From Microbacteriaceae bacterium (lineage in GTDB: Bacteria; Actinomycetota; Actinomycetes; Actinomycetales; Microbacteriaceae), in NCBI GenBank assembly GCA_018666065.1, contig JABJAO010000125.1, positions 1-53,162 of the forward strand: a stretch of 53,162 nt of DNA. Direction: 5' to 3'. The position numbers and the translations under genes were made by a program. The first letter of the stretch is position 1. Each line of letters opens with the position of its first letter. Below are positions 17,707 to 27,686 of this stretch, piece after piece. Below the pieces are notes generated by a model. The model searched no databases. It was given only the letters and a program-made list of their open reading frames with translations, and had not been told where the DNA came from.

Positions 17707-18549
17707 ATGAAGATTCCTGATGGACAGCTTTCGCTGACGCTCAACACCGGTGACACCATTCCTCAGCTGGGTCTGGGTGTTTTCAAAGTCGACGATGACG
17801 TGTGTGAACAACTCGTCCTCGACGCTCTCGAGGTCGGCTACCGCCACATCGACACTGCGATGATTTATCGCAACGAAGCAGCTGTCGGCCGCGCGCTCGC
17901 CGCAAGTGGCATTGCTCGCGATGAGATTTTTGTCACCACAAAACTGTGGAACTCCGATCAGGGAACCGAGAACACGCCTGTGGCACTGCAGACGAGCCTT
18001 GAGCTTCTGGGCCTGGATTACGTGGACCTCTACCTCATCCACTGGCCCGCCCCACTGCGGGATGACTACGTGGCGACGTGGCTCGCTCTCGAAGAACTGC
18101 ACGCACAGGGACTTGCCAAAGCTATTGGGGTGTCGAACTTTGAGCCCGAGCATCTCGAGAAAATCATGGAGGCGGGCAGTATCACTCCCGCAATCAACCA
18201 GGTCGAGCTGCACCCGGCGTTCCAGCAGCGCACGCCTCGGGCATTCCAGGAACCCTTGGGAATCATCACCGAAGCCTGGGGCCCACTGGGTCAGGGCAAG
18301 TATGAACTCTCCGAGCTGCCCGGTCTGGTGGAACTGGCCAAGGCCAAAGGCAGGAGCATTCAGCAAATTGTGCTCCGGTGGCACCTGCAAGAAGGTGTCG
18401 TGGTGTTCCCCAAGACAGCGCGCAAAGAGCGCCTCGTCGAAAACCTGTCGGTGTTCGATTTTGACCTCACGGCTGAGGAGATGGATATCGTGGCTGCGAT
18501 GGACATCAACAAGCGAGTGGGGACACACCCCGACGACGGCAACTGGTAG
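17707..18549 (+). CDS. Aldo/keto reductase
   Basis: [46 protein letters not shown]. Confidence 0.92.
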   Translation: MKIPDGQLSLTLNTGDTIPQLGLGVFKVDDDVCEQLVLDALEVGYRHIDTAMIYRNEAAVGRALAASGIARDEIFVTTKLWNSDQGTENTPVALQTSLELLGLDYVDLYLIHWPAPLRDDYVATWLALEELHAQGLAKAIGVSNFEPEHLEKIMEAGSITPAINQVELHPAFQQRTPRAFQEPLGIITEAWGPLGQGKYELSELPGLVELAKAKGRSIQQIVLRWHLQEGVVVFPKTARKERLVENLSVFDFDLTAEEMDIVAAMDINKRVGTHPDDGNW

Positions 18550-18554
18550 GTCGG

Positions 18555-20384
18555 ATGAGTCGCCTTGATGGCGCACTAAGCCCGTATTTGCTCTCCCACG
18601 CTCATCAGAGTGTGGACTGGTTCCCCTGGGGAAGCGAGGCCTTTGCAGAGGCCACTGCCAGGGATTGCCCGGTCATGATCTCGATTGGCTACTCCACGTG
18701 CCACTGGTGTCACGTGATGTCCAGGGAAAGCTTCGACGATCCCACAATCGCTGCGCTGGTGAATGAGCGTGTGGTCGCCATCAAAGTTGATCGGGAGGAG
18801 CATCCCGAAGTGGATGCGCTCTATATGGCCCAAGCCCAGGCTTTCTCGGAGAACCTCGGCTGGCCCTTGACCGTGTTCGCAACTCCTGAGGGTGCTGCGT
18901 TTTATGCGCAGACCTACCTGCCCCCCGAGCCTCGTGGTGGCCAGCCCTCCCTCACCCAGGTGGTCGACGCCGTGTCCCAAGCCTGGAGCGAGAAACGCGA
19001 TGAGGTTCTGGAAAGCTCCCGAGCTCTTGTTGGCGCTCTCGCTGATGCCACCCAGGCCATCGCTGAGGACACGACACAGCGTGCATTCCCCGGAACCGAA
19101 CAGCTCTCCCTGGTTGCGGAGGTTCTGATCGCCCAGGAAGACACGGAGTTCGGAGGCTTTGGCGGCGCTCCGAAATTTCCCGTGACCCCGGCGCTGTCGT
19201 TTCTCCAAGGGGAGGGGGCGGCAGGCGCTGAGTCGGCGCAACAGTTCGTTGCGAGGACGCTCGCGACCTATGCACGCTCTGACCTGCGCGATCCCGTCGA
19301 GGGTGGATTCTTTCGCTACTCCACGATGCGGGATTTCAGCGAGCCCCACTACGAGCGGATGCTCTATGACAACGCTGGGCTGCTGTCTCTGTATTCCCGG
19401 GAGGGTGACCTCCAGACTGCGGGCGGCATCGTGGAGTTTCTGCGATCGACGCTCCTCGTGGAGGGTGGGTTTGGGTCCGCCCAAGATAGTGAAAGCATCA
19501 TCGATGGCCAGCCCAGTGAGGGCGGCTACTACCTGGCAGATGCGCAGCGGCGTGTGGAGCTTGCCCCTCCGGCAGTGGATGACAAGGTCATCACCGGGTG
19601 GAATGGGCTCGCCCTTCGAGGGCTTGCCGATGCCCACTATGCCGGAGTGCCGGGCGATCCCGGCGGTTTAGCTGAGCAGGTTGCGACCTGGTTGCTCGCT
19701 CATCACGTCCAGGAGGATGGGTCGCTCATTCGACTCTCACGCCACGGCGTCCCCGGTGTTGCTCCGGCAACCCTCGAAGATTACGGGGCACTCAGTCTGG
19801 GACTTATGGAGCTGGGTATAGCGCTCGGGGAAGCACGGTATGTGGCGAAAGGCTACGCGCTACTGGATTTCATCGCCGGTCGGGAACACACACTGGGGCA
19901 GGACGAGGTGATGCTCGAGAAAGGTTTCGCGGTGCGACCGGATGTTCAGGAGGGGGCATCACCCTCCGGGGTTGCCCTGGTATCGCAGGCGCTGCTCCTG
20001 GCAGCGACCTTGCGCGGAGACTACGGCCTCGTGGAGAGGGCGCGAGGGATTCTTGCGCCTCATGTTTCCCAGGCGATGACCACTCCCATGGGGGCAGGCG
20101 GCGTTATTCAGGCGCTAGCAACGCTGGCAGCTGAGACTCGAGAGATCATCATCGTGTCGGATCAGCCCACAGAGATGACGGATGTGGCGCGTGGTCATCG
20201 ATCTCCTGGAACTGTCGTGATCTCGGTGACGGGGGCTCAGGCCGAGCAACTCCTCGAGGTTGGGGTGACGGCTCTTGAGGGCAGGACCGCCGGGTCGACA
20301 CCGACGGCGTATGTGTGCCATCGGGGTGTATGTCAGCTACCGGTTCACACCACCAAAGAGCTCCGTGATCAGCTGAGACAATGA
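18555..20384 (+). CDS. DUF255 / thioredoxin-fold SSP411 (YyaL)-like protein
   Basis: [49 protein letters not shown]. Confidence 0.88.
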   Translation: MSRLDGALSPYLLSHAHQSVDWFPWGSEAFAEATARDCPVMISIGYSTCHWCHVMSRESFDDPTIAALVNERVVAIKVDREEHPEVDALYMAQAQAFSENLGWPLTVFATPEGAAFYAQTYLPPEPRGGQPSLTQVVDAVSQAWSEKRDEVLESSRALVGALADATQAIAEDTTQRAFPGTEQLSLVAEVLIAQEDTEFGGFGGAPKFPVTPALSFLQGEGAAGAESAQQFVARTLATYARSDLRDPVEGGFFRYSTMRDFSEPHYERMLYDNAGLLSLYSREGDLQTAGGIVEFLRSTLLVEGGFGSAQDSESIIDGQPSEGGYYLADAQRRVELAPPAVDDKVITGWNGLALRGLADAHYAGVPGDPGGLAEQVATWLLAHHVQEDGSLIRLSRHGVPGVAPATLEDYGALSLGLMELGIALGEARYVAKGYALLDFIAGREHTLGQDEVMLEKGFAVRPDVQEGASPSGVALVSQALLLAATLRGDYGLVERARGILAPHVSQAMTTPMGAGGVIQALATLAAETREIIIVSDQPTEMTDVARGHRSPGTVVISVTGAQAEQLLEVGVTALEGRTAGSTPTAYVCHRGVCQLPVHTTKELRDQLRQ

Positions 20385-20388
20385 TTCT

Positions 20389-21201
20389 GTGCTGATTCTT
20401 GCCGCGACACCGATTGGGAACCTCGGCGATGCTTCTGCCCGCCTGAGAGAGGCTCTGGTGAGCGCTGATCTTCTTGTCGCCGAAGACACCCGGGTGCTGC
20501 GCAAACTCATGGGCGCACTCGGGGTGACCAGTGATGCACGAGTCGTGGCGGCGAATGAACACACAGAAGGCTCCGTGGCGGAGGACGTGTGGAGCACAGC
20601 GGTAGGCGGAACCGTTGTTGTTGTCTCCGATGCAGGAATGCCCGCAATTAGCGATCCCGGGTTTGTTCTCTCGCGAGGAGCCAGAGAACGCGGAATCCCC
20701 ATCAGTGTTATTCCTGGACCCAGCGCTGGCCTGTCGGCGCTTGCCGTCAGTGGTTTGCCCACTGACCGTTTTATCCATGAGGGTTTTGTGCCCAAAAAAG
20801 GCCGGACGGGATACTTCGAGACCCTGCAGGGGGAGCCTCGCACGATGATTTTCTTCGAATCCCCCCATCGACTTCACGACATGCTCCAGGATGCCGCCGC
20901 CGTATTTGGTAGCCAGCGAGAGGCGTGTGTGGCGCGAGAAATTACGAAAATGTTTGAAGAGATTGCCCGGGGAACACTGTCCGAGCTCGCCCGACATTTT
21001 TCTGGAGTCGTCAAAGGCGAGATTGTGGTTGTGGTCGCAGGGGCGCCAGCCGGGGCTGGGGGAGTTCCCGATGCGATAGCGAGCGTGAGGGAGTTGGTGA
21101 GGCTGGGAATGCGTCGAGCGGAGGCCTGCGCTCTGGTGGCTAAGGAGACGGGTATCCCGAAGAGCACGCTCTATAAGGAAAGTGTCGAGGACTCCGCGTA
21201 G
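20389..21201 (+). CDS. rsmI: 16S rRNA (cytidine-2'-O)-methyltransferase RsmI
   Basis: ILAATPIGNLGDASARLREAL; SDAGMPAISDPG; IPGPSA; GTG start. Confidence 0.9.
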   Translation: MLILAATPIGNLGDASARLREALVSADLLVAEDTRVLRKLMGALGVTSDARVVAANEHTEGSVAEDVWSTAVGGTVVVVSDAGMPAISDPGFVLSRGARERGIPISVIPGPSAGLSALAVSGLPTDRFIHEGFVPKKGRTGYFETLQGEPRTMIFFESPHRLHDMLQDAAAVFGSQREACVAREITKMFEEIARGTLSELARHFSGVVKGEIVVVVAGAPAGAGGVPDAIASVRELVRLGMRRAEACALVAKETGIPKSTLYKESVEDSA

Positions 21202-21213
21202 GATTAAGCCTCG

Positions 21214-22788
21214 ATGCCTAAGACTCCGTCCGATTCTTTCTTTATCGCGACACCGATTTTCTATGTGAATGACGTGCCGCACATTGGGCATGCCTACACC
21301 GAGGTCGCCGCGGATGCGCTGTCCCGGTGGATGCGAAACTCCGGCATTGACACCTGGTTTTTGACCGGAACAGACGAGCACGGCCAGAAGATCATGCGCA
21401 CTGCGCTTGCCAATGGTGTGGAGCCCAAAGAATGGGCAGATCGCTTGGTAGAGCAGGCGTGGAAGCCGTTGCTGAGCACCTTGAACCTGGCCAACGATGA
21501 CTTTATTCGCACCACCGAGGAGCGCCACGAGAGCGCGGTAAAGAAGTTTCTCACCCTCCTCCACGACAAGGGTTTCATCTATCAGGGTGAATACGAGGGG
21601 TTCTATTGCGTGGGGTGTGAGGAATACAAAACCCCCGCCGACTTAGCCGAAGGCGCTGGCGAATTCGAGGGTCAGAAAGTCTGCCAAATCCACGGGCGCC
21701 CCATTGAGGTGTTGAAAGAAGACAACTACTTCTTCAAAATGAGCGACTTCCAGGAGCGCCTCCTTGAGCTCTATCGCGAACGCCCCGACTTCATTCAACC
21801 CGCCAGCGTCAAAAACGAAATCGTGGCCTTTGTCTCCCGAGGACTCGATGACCTCTCAATTTCTCGATCCAATCTCGACTGGGGTATCGAGCTGCCCTTT
21901 GATAAAACCCACGTCACCTATGTGTGGTTTGAAGCGCTCCTGAACTACATCACCGCCACAGGATGGGGCTCCGACGCCGACGAGTTCGAGAGGCGCTGGC
22001 CCGCTGTTCAGTTAGTCGGGAAAGACATTGCTCGTTTCCACGCCGTGATTTGGCCTGCGATGTTGATGGCAGCCGGACTCGAGCCCCCGAAGAACGTCTT
22101 TGCCCACGGCTGGCTGTTGGTCGGCGGCGAGAAAATGTCCAAGTCGAAACTGACCGGCATTGCCCCCTCCGACATCACCGAGGTATTTGGTTCGGATGCG
22201 TTTCGCTATTACTTCCTGCGCGCCATTACGTTCGGCTCGGATGGCTCCTTTAGTTGGGAAGACCTCTCAGCCCGGTATGAGGCGGAACTGGCCAACGGGC
22301 TGGGTAACCTCGCATCTCGCGTCATCGCCATGCTTCATCGCTATCGCGGGGGAGTCATCCCCGATCCTCAAGCTGGCATGACCCCGGCAGAAGAATCACT
22401 GCGTTCCGTGATGGCCGATGCGATCACACGGGCCAATACAGCGATGCACGGGTTCGCCATTCACGAAGCGCTGAGCCAGATTTGGCGCATTGTGGAAGAC
22501 ACCAACGGCTACTTGACCGAGCAGGAGCCCTGGAGTTTGGCCAAAGATGACGCCAACGCTGAGCGGTTAGACGCCGTGCTGTATCAGTCTGCTGATGCAC
22601 TGCGCACCCTTGCGCTCGCGCTGCACCCGTTCATGCCCACCTCTATGAGCGCTCTGTGGAGTGCGCTGGGCCAGAGCGGAGAGCCTGGTGATCAGATTTT
22701 GCTCGAGGCGGCAGTCCCCGGTGGCATGATTCCTGGAACCACCGTGGGCGAATTGCCTCCGCTGTTCCCCAGGATCGAACAGGACTAA
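21214..22788 (+). CDS. metG: Methionyl-tRNA synthetase
   Basis: ATPIFYVNDVPHIGHAYTEV; GEKMSKSKLTG (KMSKS). Confidence 0.95.
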   Translation: MPKTPSDSFFIATPIFYVNDVPHIGHAYTEVAADALSRWMRNSGIDTWFLTGTDEHGQKIMRTALANGVEPKEWADRLVEQAWKPLLSTLNLANDDFIRTTEERHESAVKKFLTLLHDKGFIYQGEYEGFYCVGCEEYKTPADLAEGAGEFEGQKVCQIHGRPIEVLKEDNYFFKMSDFQERLLELYRERPDFIQPASVKNEIVAFVSRGLDDLSISRSNLDWGIELPFDKTHVTYVWFEALLNYITATGWGSDADEFERRWPAVQLVGKDIARFHAVIWPAMLMAAGLEPPKNVFAHGWLLVGGEKMSKSKLTGIAPSDITEVFGSDAFRYYFLRAITFGSDGSFSWEDLSARYEAELANGLGNLASRVIAMLHRYRGGVIPDPQAGMTPAEESLRSVMADAITRANTAMHGFAIHEALSQIWRIVEDTNGYLTEQEPWSLAKDDANAERLDAVLYQSADALRTLALALHPFMPTSMSALWSALGQSGEPGDQILLEAAVPGGMIPGTTVGELPPLFPRIEQD

Positions 22789-22794
22789 CGTCCC

Positions 22795-23736
22795 ATGGCT
22801 GCCGCCGAGAGTAACCTTCCTGCGCACATCAGAGCGCGGGGGGACCTCGAAGCGGGAGACCGTGCGGTGTCCTACCCTCCAGCCCCGGCACCACTCGCGG
22901 TAGGGGCCTATGACAACCACGCCCACCTGGAATTTGCCGATGGCGATAACCCCATGGACTACCGAGAGCACCTCGATATGGCGGGATCTGTGGGCGTTCT
23001 GGGTGTCATCCAAGTTGGCACCGATGTCGAGACATCCCGCTGGTCGGCGCAGTTAGCCCACACAGAACCCCGTGTCCTTGCGGCAGTGGCCATCCACCCC
23101 AACGAAGCACCGGTGTTACACCAAGCGGGCGAACTGGACGCAGCATTGGGCGTGATTGACGAGCTTGCCGGTTTGCCGCGCGTGGTCGCCGTGGGGGAGA
23201 CAGGTCTTGATTTTTTCCGCACGCCACCCGAGCTCCACGACGCACAAAAGGACGCATTTCGCGCGCACATCGAGATTGCGAAGAAGCACGGTATTGCCCT
23301 GCAAATCCATGATCGGGACGCGCACGATGCGGTCGTGGGGGTCTTGCTCGAGGTCGGAGCACCCGAGCGCACGGTCTTCCACTGCTTCAGTGGTGACGCC
23401 GCTCTCGCCGAGGTTCTGGCAGAACACGGCTGGTATGCGTCATTCGCGGGAACCGTGTCTTTCAAGAATTCCGATGGACTGAGAGACGCACTCCGGGCGA
23501 TGCCTCGCTCCCAGATTTTGATCGAGACAGACACGCCGTTTTTGACCCCGATTCCCTACCGGGGAAGACCCAACTCGCCCTACATGATCCCCTACACGCT
23601 CCGGAGCATGGCCGAGACACTCGAGATGGATGAGAACCTGTTGGCTGCGCAACTCACGGACAACACCACGGACGTCTATGGGCGCTTTGATGACCACCCA
23701 CCAACCCAGCTGGGGTCGGTTCTTCGTGGACGATAA
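22795..23736 (+). CDS. TatD family metal-dependent hydrolase
   Basis: YDNHAHLEFAD; GETGLDFFRT; LQIHDRDAH; FHCFSGD; ETDTPFLTP. Confidence 0.9.
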   Translation: MAAAESNLPAHIRARGDLEAGDRAVSYPPAPAPLAVGAYDNHAHLEFADGDNPMDYREHLDMAGSVGVLGVIQVGTDVETSRWSAQLAHTEPRVLAAVAIHPNEAPVLHQAGELDAALGVIDELAGLPRVVAVGETGLDFFRTPPELHDAQKDAFRAHIEIAKKHGIALQIHDRDAHDAVVGVLLEVGAPERTVFHCFSGDAALAEVLAEHGWYASFAGTVSFKNSDGLRDALRAMPRSQILIETDTPFLTPIPYRGRPNSPYMIPYTLRSMAETLEMDENLLAAQLTDNTTDVYGRFDDHPPTQLGSVLRGR

Positions 23737-24577
23737 GTCACCGGGCGGCCTGCTCGGGGCGACCCAGATTCGCCGGCTTGCCGAGAGCCTCGGGGTCGTT
23801 CCGACTAAGAAACTTGGCCAGAACTTTGTGCACGATGCGAACACGATTCGGCGCATTGTCCAGATCGCCGGAGTGGGCCCCGGTGATCATGTGCTGGAAG
23901 TTGGTCCAGGACTGGGATCGCTCACCCTGGGACTCGTCGAATCGGGTGCGAGGGTGAGCGTTATTGAAATTGATCCACGGTTGGCCGAGGCTCTTCCTGG
24001 CACCCTGGAGAGCCGATTTCCCGGAAGCCCTGTGACGGTGATGACAGCGGACGCCCTCACCGTGAGAGAAGTTCCCGGTGACCCGAACGCTGTGGTGGCC
24101 AACCTCCCCTACAACACGTCAGTACCGATCACTCTCCACCTGTTGGAGCATCTGCCCTCTATCGCCACTGTGCTGGTGATGGTCCAAGCCGAAGTCGCCG
24201 AGCGGCTTGCCGCGTCACCTGGATCCAAGGCCTATGGCGCACCCAGTGTGAAAGCCCGGTGGTATGGCCGCTGGAGCGTTGCAGGGTCTGTGCCGAGGCA
24301 GGTCTTTTGGCCAGTTCCCAATGTCGATTCCCTCTTGGTGAAGATGGAGCGAACCCAGCCGCCCGGTGATGACGTCCTGCGCCGAGTGGTCTTTGAGCTG
24401 GTGGAACACGCTTTTGCCACGAGACGGAAAATGGTCCGAGGGGCACTCGCGAACTATCTCGGCTCAGATCGCGCAAGCGATCTGATTACGCAGGCGGGGC
24501 TGCGCCCCGAGGCTCGCGGAGAGCAATGGACGCTGGATGATTTTGTGTCCCTGGCCCGGGTTGTGATGGCCTCATGA
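23690..24577 (+). CDS. rsmA: 16S rRNA (adenine(1518)-N6/adenine(1519)-N6)-dimethyltransferase
   Basis: KKLGQNFVHDANTIRRIV; VLEVGPGLGSLTLGL; VVANLPYNTSVPI. Start uncertain: 23690 ATG or 23726 GTG. Confidence 0.92.
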   Translation: MTTHQPSWGRFFVDDKSPGGLLGATQIRRLAESLGVVPTKKLGQNFVHDANTIRRIVQIAGVGPGDHVLEVGPGLGSLTLGLVESGARVSVIEIDPRLAEALPGTLESRFPGSPVTVMTADALTVREVPGDPNAVVANLPYNTSVPITLHLLEHLPSIATVLVMVQAEVAERLAASPGSKAYGAPSVKARWYGRWSVAGSVPRQVFWPVPNVDSLLVKMERTQPPGDDVLRRVVFELVEHAFATRRKMVRGALANYLGSDRASDLITQAGLRPEARGEQWTLDDFVSLARVVMAS

Positions 24578-25530
24578 CCAGGGTGAGTGGCCCCTCCACG
24601 GCCTGGATTCTGCTCGGAGTACTCAGTGGTGGACTACTGGGTCTTTACCTCCCGATCATCAGTCCTGCGCTGATCTGGGGGCAGTGGGGTTTGCTCACGC
24701 TGATGGTGTTTCTGGTGGTGGTGTCGTTGCCGTTGCTCTCCATCGGGCGAGCCATTGCCAAACCGCGGGTGTTGGCGGCGCTGTTTGCGCTGAACCTGAT
24801 CGTGGTTCCCCTGGTGGCGTTTGTGTTCTCCCGCGTGCTCTTCCAAGTTCCCGCCCTTCAGGTGGGGTTGCTCTTGGTCCTGTTGGCCCCGGGGGTCGCG
24901 CTCTCGCTCACGACCGCCTATGAAGCTGGCGGTGATGTGGAGAGTGTCCTGGGGTCAAAGCCACTGTTGTTTGTCGGCCAACTGGTGGTTGTCCCCCTCT
25001 ACACCGTCTTTCTCTCGGGTGGAGTGCTGGGATTTGATGACCTTCCGCCGACGTTCATTGTCATCGGATTAGTCATCATCGCTCCCTCTCTGGTTGCCCT
25101 CGCCCTCCAGTGGGCCATGGCACGCTCCGCGTCAGTGGCGGCCTCACGGCGATGGTTGACGATGATCAGGGTCCCCGTGATTGCTCTCACGGTGGGGGTG
25201 GTGGTGTGGAACCAGGTCCCCGCTCACCTCGAAGAGCTCGAGGAGCTCCTCCGAGTTGTCCCGCTGTTCTTCTCGTTCTTTGTATTGCTGGCGCCTTTGG
25301 GGCTTCTAGCCGGCATCCTGGCAAGCCTCACCGTCGCGGAAAAACGCGCGATCATGATTGTGGGCGCTGGGCGAGGTGGGGTGATCATGTTGCCGATCAG
25401 CCTTGCGCTGGATCAAGACGTGTGGGGGTTAGTTCCCCTGGTGGTGATCACCCAGCTCGCGATGGAGGTCATAGGGATGATGGTCTATCGCACGATTGTT
25501 CCCGAGATCATCCCCTCCGGCTCGCGCTAA
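24574..25530 (+). CDS. BASS/arsenite-resistance-like membrane transporter
   Basis: Polytopic protein with BASS-like pattern (LLLVLLAPGVALSLTTAYEAGGDVE); family assignment tentative. Confidence 0.6.
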   Translation: MTRVSGPSTAWILLGVLSGGLLGLYLPIISPALIWGQWGLLTLMVFLVVVSLPLLSIGRAIAKPRVLAALFALNLIVVPLVAFVFSRVLFQVPALQVGLLLVLLAPGVALSLTTAYEAGGDVESVLGSKPLLFVGQLVVVPLYTVFLSGGVLGFDDLPPTFIVIGLVIIAPSLVALALQWAMARSASVAASRRWLTMIRVPVIALTVGVVVWNQVPAHLEELEELLRVVPLFFSFFVLLAPLGLLAGILASLTVAEKRAIMIVGAGRGGVIMLPISLALDQDVWGLVPLVVITQLAMEVIGMMVYRTIVPEIIPSGSR

Positions 25531-25566
25531 CTATCCCAGCGCACCGGGGGGCGGTACCCTCGAGCC

Positions 25567-26478
25567 ATGGCACGCGTGAGAGTGAGGGCACCGGGAAAAA
25601 TCAACCTGGTCCTGCACGTGGGACCTCCCGAAGCCTCCGGCTATCACGACCTCGTGACGGTATTTCAGGCCGTTGATGTGTGGGAAACCGTCACCGCGGA
25701 GGATGCCCTCGAATTCTCACTCACAGTGGCAGGCGACGTTGTCTTGGACGAGATTCCCGTGGATGGAAACAATTTGGTTCTCCAGGCCGCACGGGCTGTT
25801 GCGAGCGCCACCGGACACACAGGATCAGCCCGCCTGCACATCGACAAAAAGGTCCCCGTTGGCGGTGGCATGGCCGGCGGTTCGGCCGATGCGGCTGCGG
25901 CGCTCGTCGCGGTGGATGCACTCTGGCAGACGAATCTTTCCCACGATCAGATGCGCTCGATTGCTGCCACCCTGGGTTCGGATGTCCCCTTCTGTCTTGA
26001 GGGGTACACCCAGGTTGGTCGGGGCCGAGGCCACCTACTCGAGCGCGTGGAATCCGAACCCTTCTTCTGGGTGGCGGTGCCTCAACCGCTCCACCTCTCG
26101 ACACCCCTGGTGTATCAGACGCTCGATAATCTCCGAGGGGAGCTCGCTCCCGCCCTTCCCGCGGATCCCTCCCAGGGTTTGCTCGACGCCCTCGTCGCAG
26201 GTGATGCCGGGGCGCTCGCGGGGGAGTTAGTCAACGACCTCGCAGCCCCAGCGCTGTCACTCGCGCCACAACTTCAGGGCGTTCTTGACTACGGCCAGCA
26301 GTGCGGCGCCGTGGCGGGCATGATTTCAGGTTCGGGACCCACCTGCGTGTTCCTCACCGAGGATCCCGATCACCAAACCCATCTCCTGGAGAAGTTCCTC
26401 GCCGAGGGACACACTGCTGTGCGCGCTAGTTCTCCTGTGCGGGGAGCTCATCGAAGTGATCGTGAGGTTCCTTACTGA
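25567..26478 (+). CDS. ispE: 4-diphosphocytidyl-2-C-methyl-D-erythritol kinase
   Basis: APGKINLVLHVGPP; KKVPVGGGMAGGSADAAAAL; MISGSGPTCVFL. Confidence 0.93.
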   Translation: MARVRVRAPGKINLVLHVGPPEASGYHDLVTVFQAVDVWETVTAEDALEFSLTVAGDVVLDEIPVDGNNLVLQAARAVASATGHTGSARLHIDKKVPVGGGMAGGSADAAAALVAVDALWQTNLSHDQMRSIAATLGSDVPFCLEGYTQVGRGRGHLLERVESEPFFWVAVPQPLHLSTPLVYQTLDNLRGELAPALPADPSQGLLDALVAGDAGALAGELVNDLAAPALSLAPQLQGVLDYGQQCGAVAGMISGSGPTCVFLTEDPDHQTHLLEKFLAEGHTAVRASSPVRGAHRSDREVPY

Positions 26479-26947
26479 ACAGGCTGACGAGGACCAGGAA
26501 GAGCGCTCCGCCGACGAGGAAGATGTCGGCGACATTTCCCACAAAAAATCCTGCGTAGTCGATGAAGTCCACGATGTGTCCCTCACCAAAACCTGGGTCG
26601 CGAAAGAGTCGATCGCCCAGGTGGCTAATCGCTCCGCCCAGCAGCGCTGCGACTCCCACCCCCCACCAGGGGCCGGGAACCCGGAGGGCAAAAATAATCA
26701 GACCAATAACTGCAGCACCGGCGAGAAGGGTGAGCACCCAGGTGAAATCTGAGCCGAGCCCAAAGGCTGCTCCTGGGTTATAGACCAGCCGCCATCCGAG
26801 GATGTTTCCCAGAACCGGGTAATACTCAAAGAGCTCCAGTGAGGTCTCCGCCCACCACTTGGTGAGTTGGTCGACCGCGACGATGACGAGTGCGGAGATA
26901 CCGATCCACCAGCGAAGGGCGGGGCTTGAAGTGCTCGGGGTGGTCAC
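26426..26947 (-). CDS. lspA: Lipoprotein signal peptidase (signal peptidase II)
   Basis: VDQLTKWWAE; NPGAAFGLG; GAISHLGDR; VDFIDYAGFFVGNVADIFLVGG. Confidence 0.93.
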   Translation of the reverse strand: MTTPSTSSPALRWWIGISALVIVAVDQLTKWWAETSLELFEYYPVLGNILGWRLVYNPGAAFGLGSDFTWVLTLLAGAAVIGLIIFALRVPGPWWGVGVAALLGGAISHLGDRLFRDPGFGEGHIVDFIDYAGFFVGNVADIFLVGGALFLVLVSLFSKEPHDHFDELPAQEN

Positions 26948-27006
26948 AGTGTCTCCTGGGAGGGGTTGGCTCCCAGCAGTATTCCATGCCGGGATGGGCG
27001 CGAGCC

Positions 27007-27510
27007 CTATCGATTCTCTACGTTGAGGCTGAGCGAGCGCAGTGCCCGGGCAACGGTTGCCTGCTCGCCCGGGGCAAGAGCGGTTATCAGGGAGTGTTCT
27101 GCCTCGATGAGCGTGGAAAACGCTAAGTCCACGGCGGCTTGGCCGGACGAGGTGAGCCGCACGACAACTCCCCGCCCATCGTCGGGGTCAGACGAGCGTG
27201 TCACAAACCCGCGTGATTCCAGTCCGCGTAACCGATGGGTCATCGCTCCAGAGCTGACCAAGGTTTCTGCCATCAGGCTTTTGGGGCTCAACTGATAGGG
27301 CGCCCCCGCACGCCGGAGAGCAGCCAAGACATCAAACTCCCACGACTCCAGGTGCGAGGCTTTGAAAGCCTCCTTGCGGAACTTGTCCACGCGCTTAGCG
27401 ATTCGCGCCACGCGAGAGAGCACCTCCAACGGGGTGATGTCCAGATCGGGTCTCTCGCGAGTCCATGCCTCGACAATGCGGTCAACATCGTCAGCGGGCG
27501 TGGTCATCAC
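27007..27510 (-). CDS. MarR family transcriptional regulator
   Basis: LSPKSLMAETLVSSGAMTHRLRGLESRGFVTRSSDPDDGRGVVVRLT. Confidence 0.88.
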   Translation of the reverse strand: MMTTPADDVDRIVEAWTRERPDLDITPLEVLSRVARIAKRVDKFRKEAFKASHLESWEFDVLAALRRAGAPYQLSPKSLMAETLVSSGAMTHRLRGLESRGFVTRSSDPDDGRGVVVRLTSSGQAAVDLAFSTLIEAEHSLITALAPGEQATVARALRSLSLNVENR

Positions 27511-27556
27511 ACCATTATCCGTCCTCTGGCAGACTAGGGGAGGCCTTAGGGCCTCT

Positions 27557-27628
27557 TCCGCCTTGGTGTAACGGCAGCACGACAGCCTTTGGAGCTGTTA
27601 GGTCTAGGTTCGAATCCTGGGGGCGGAG
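27557..27628 (+). tRNA. tRNA-Gln (anticodon TTG)
   Basis: Cloverleaf by eye: acceptor TCCGCCT/GGGCGGA, anticodon loop CTTTGGA, T-loop TTCGAAT; CCA encoded at 27629-27631. Confidence 0.92.
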
Positions 27629-27686
27629 CCAGCATCCTTCCGCCAGTCTCGTCGCGCAAAGGCCCCAGATGGGCTTAAATGAGGGT

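Noticed and set aside
16276-18576. 766-aa antisense ORF opposite nrdB and the aldo/keto reductase
   Set aside because: Shadow ORF of high-GC coding sequence. The sense strand encodes clear NrdB and AKR with all motifs; the antisense product has no recognisable domain and crosses the strong terminator at 17627-17672.
20149-21564. 471-aa antisense ORF spanning DUF255, rsmI and metG
   Set aside because: Overlaps three confidently assigned sense genes; low-complexity, no domain.
27465-27686. N-terminal extension of the glmU ORF across the tRNA-Gln gene
   Set aside because: The extension translates the tRNA; the conserved GlmU N-terminus begins at ATG 27687.
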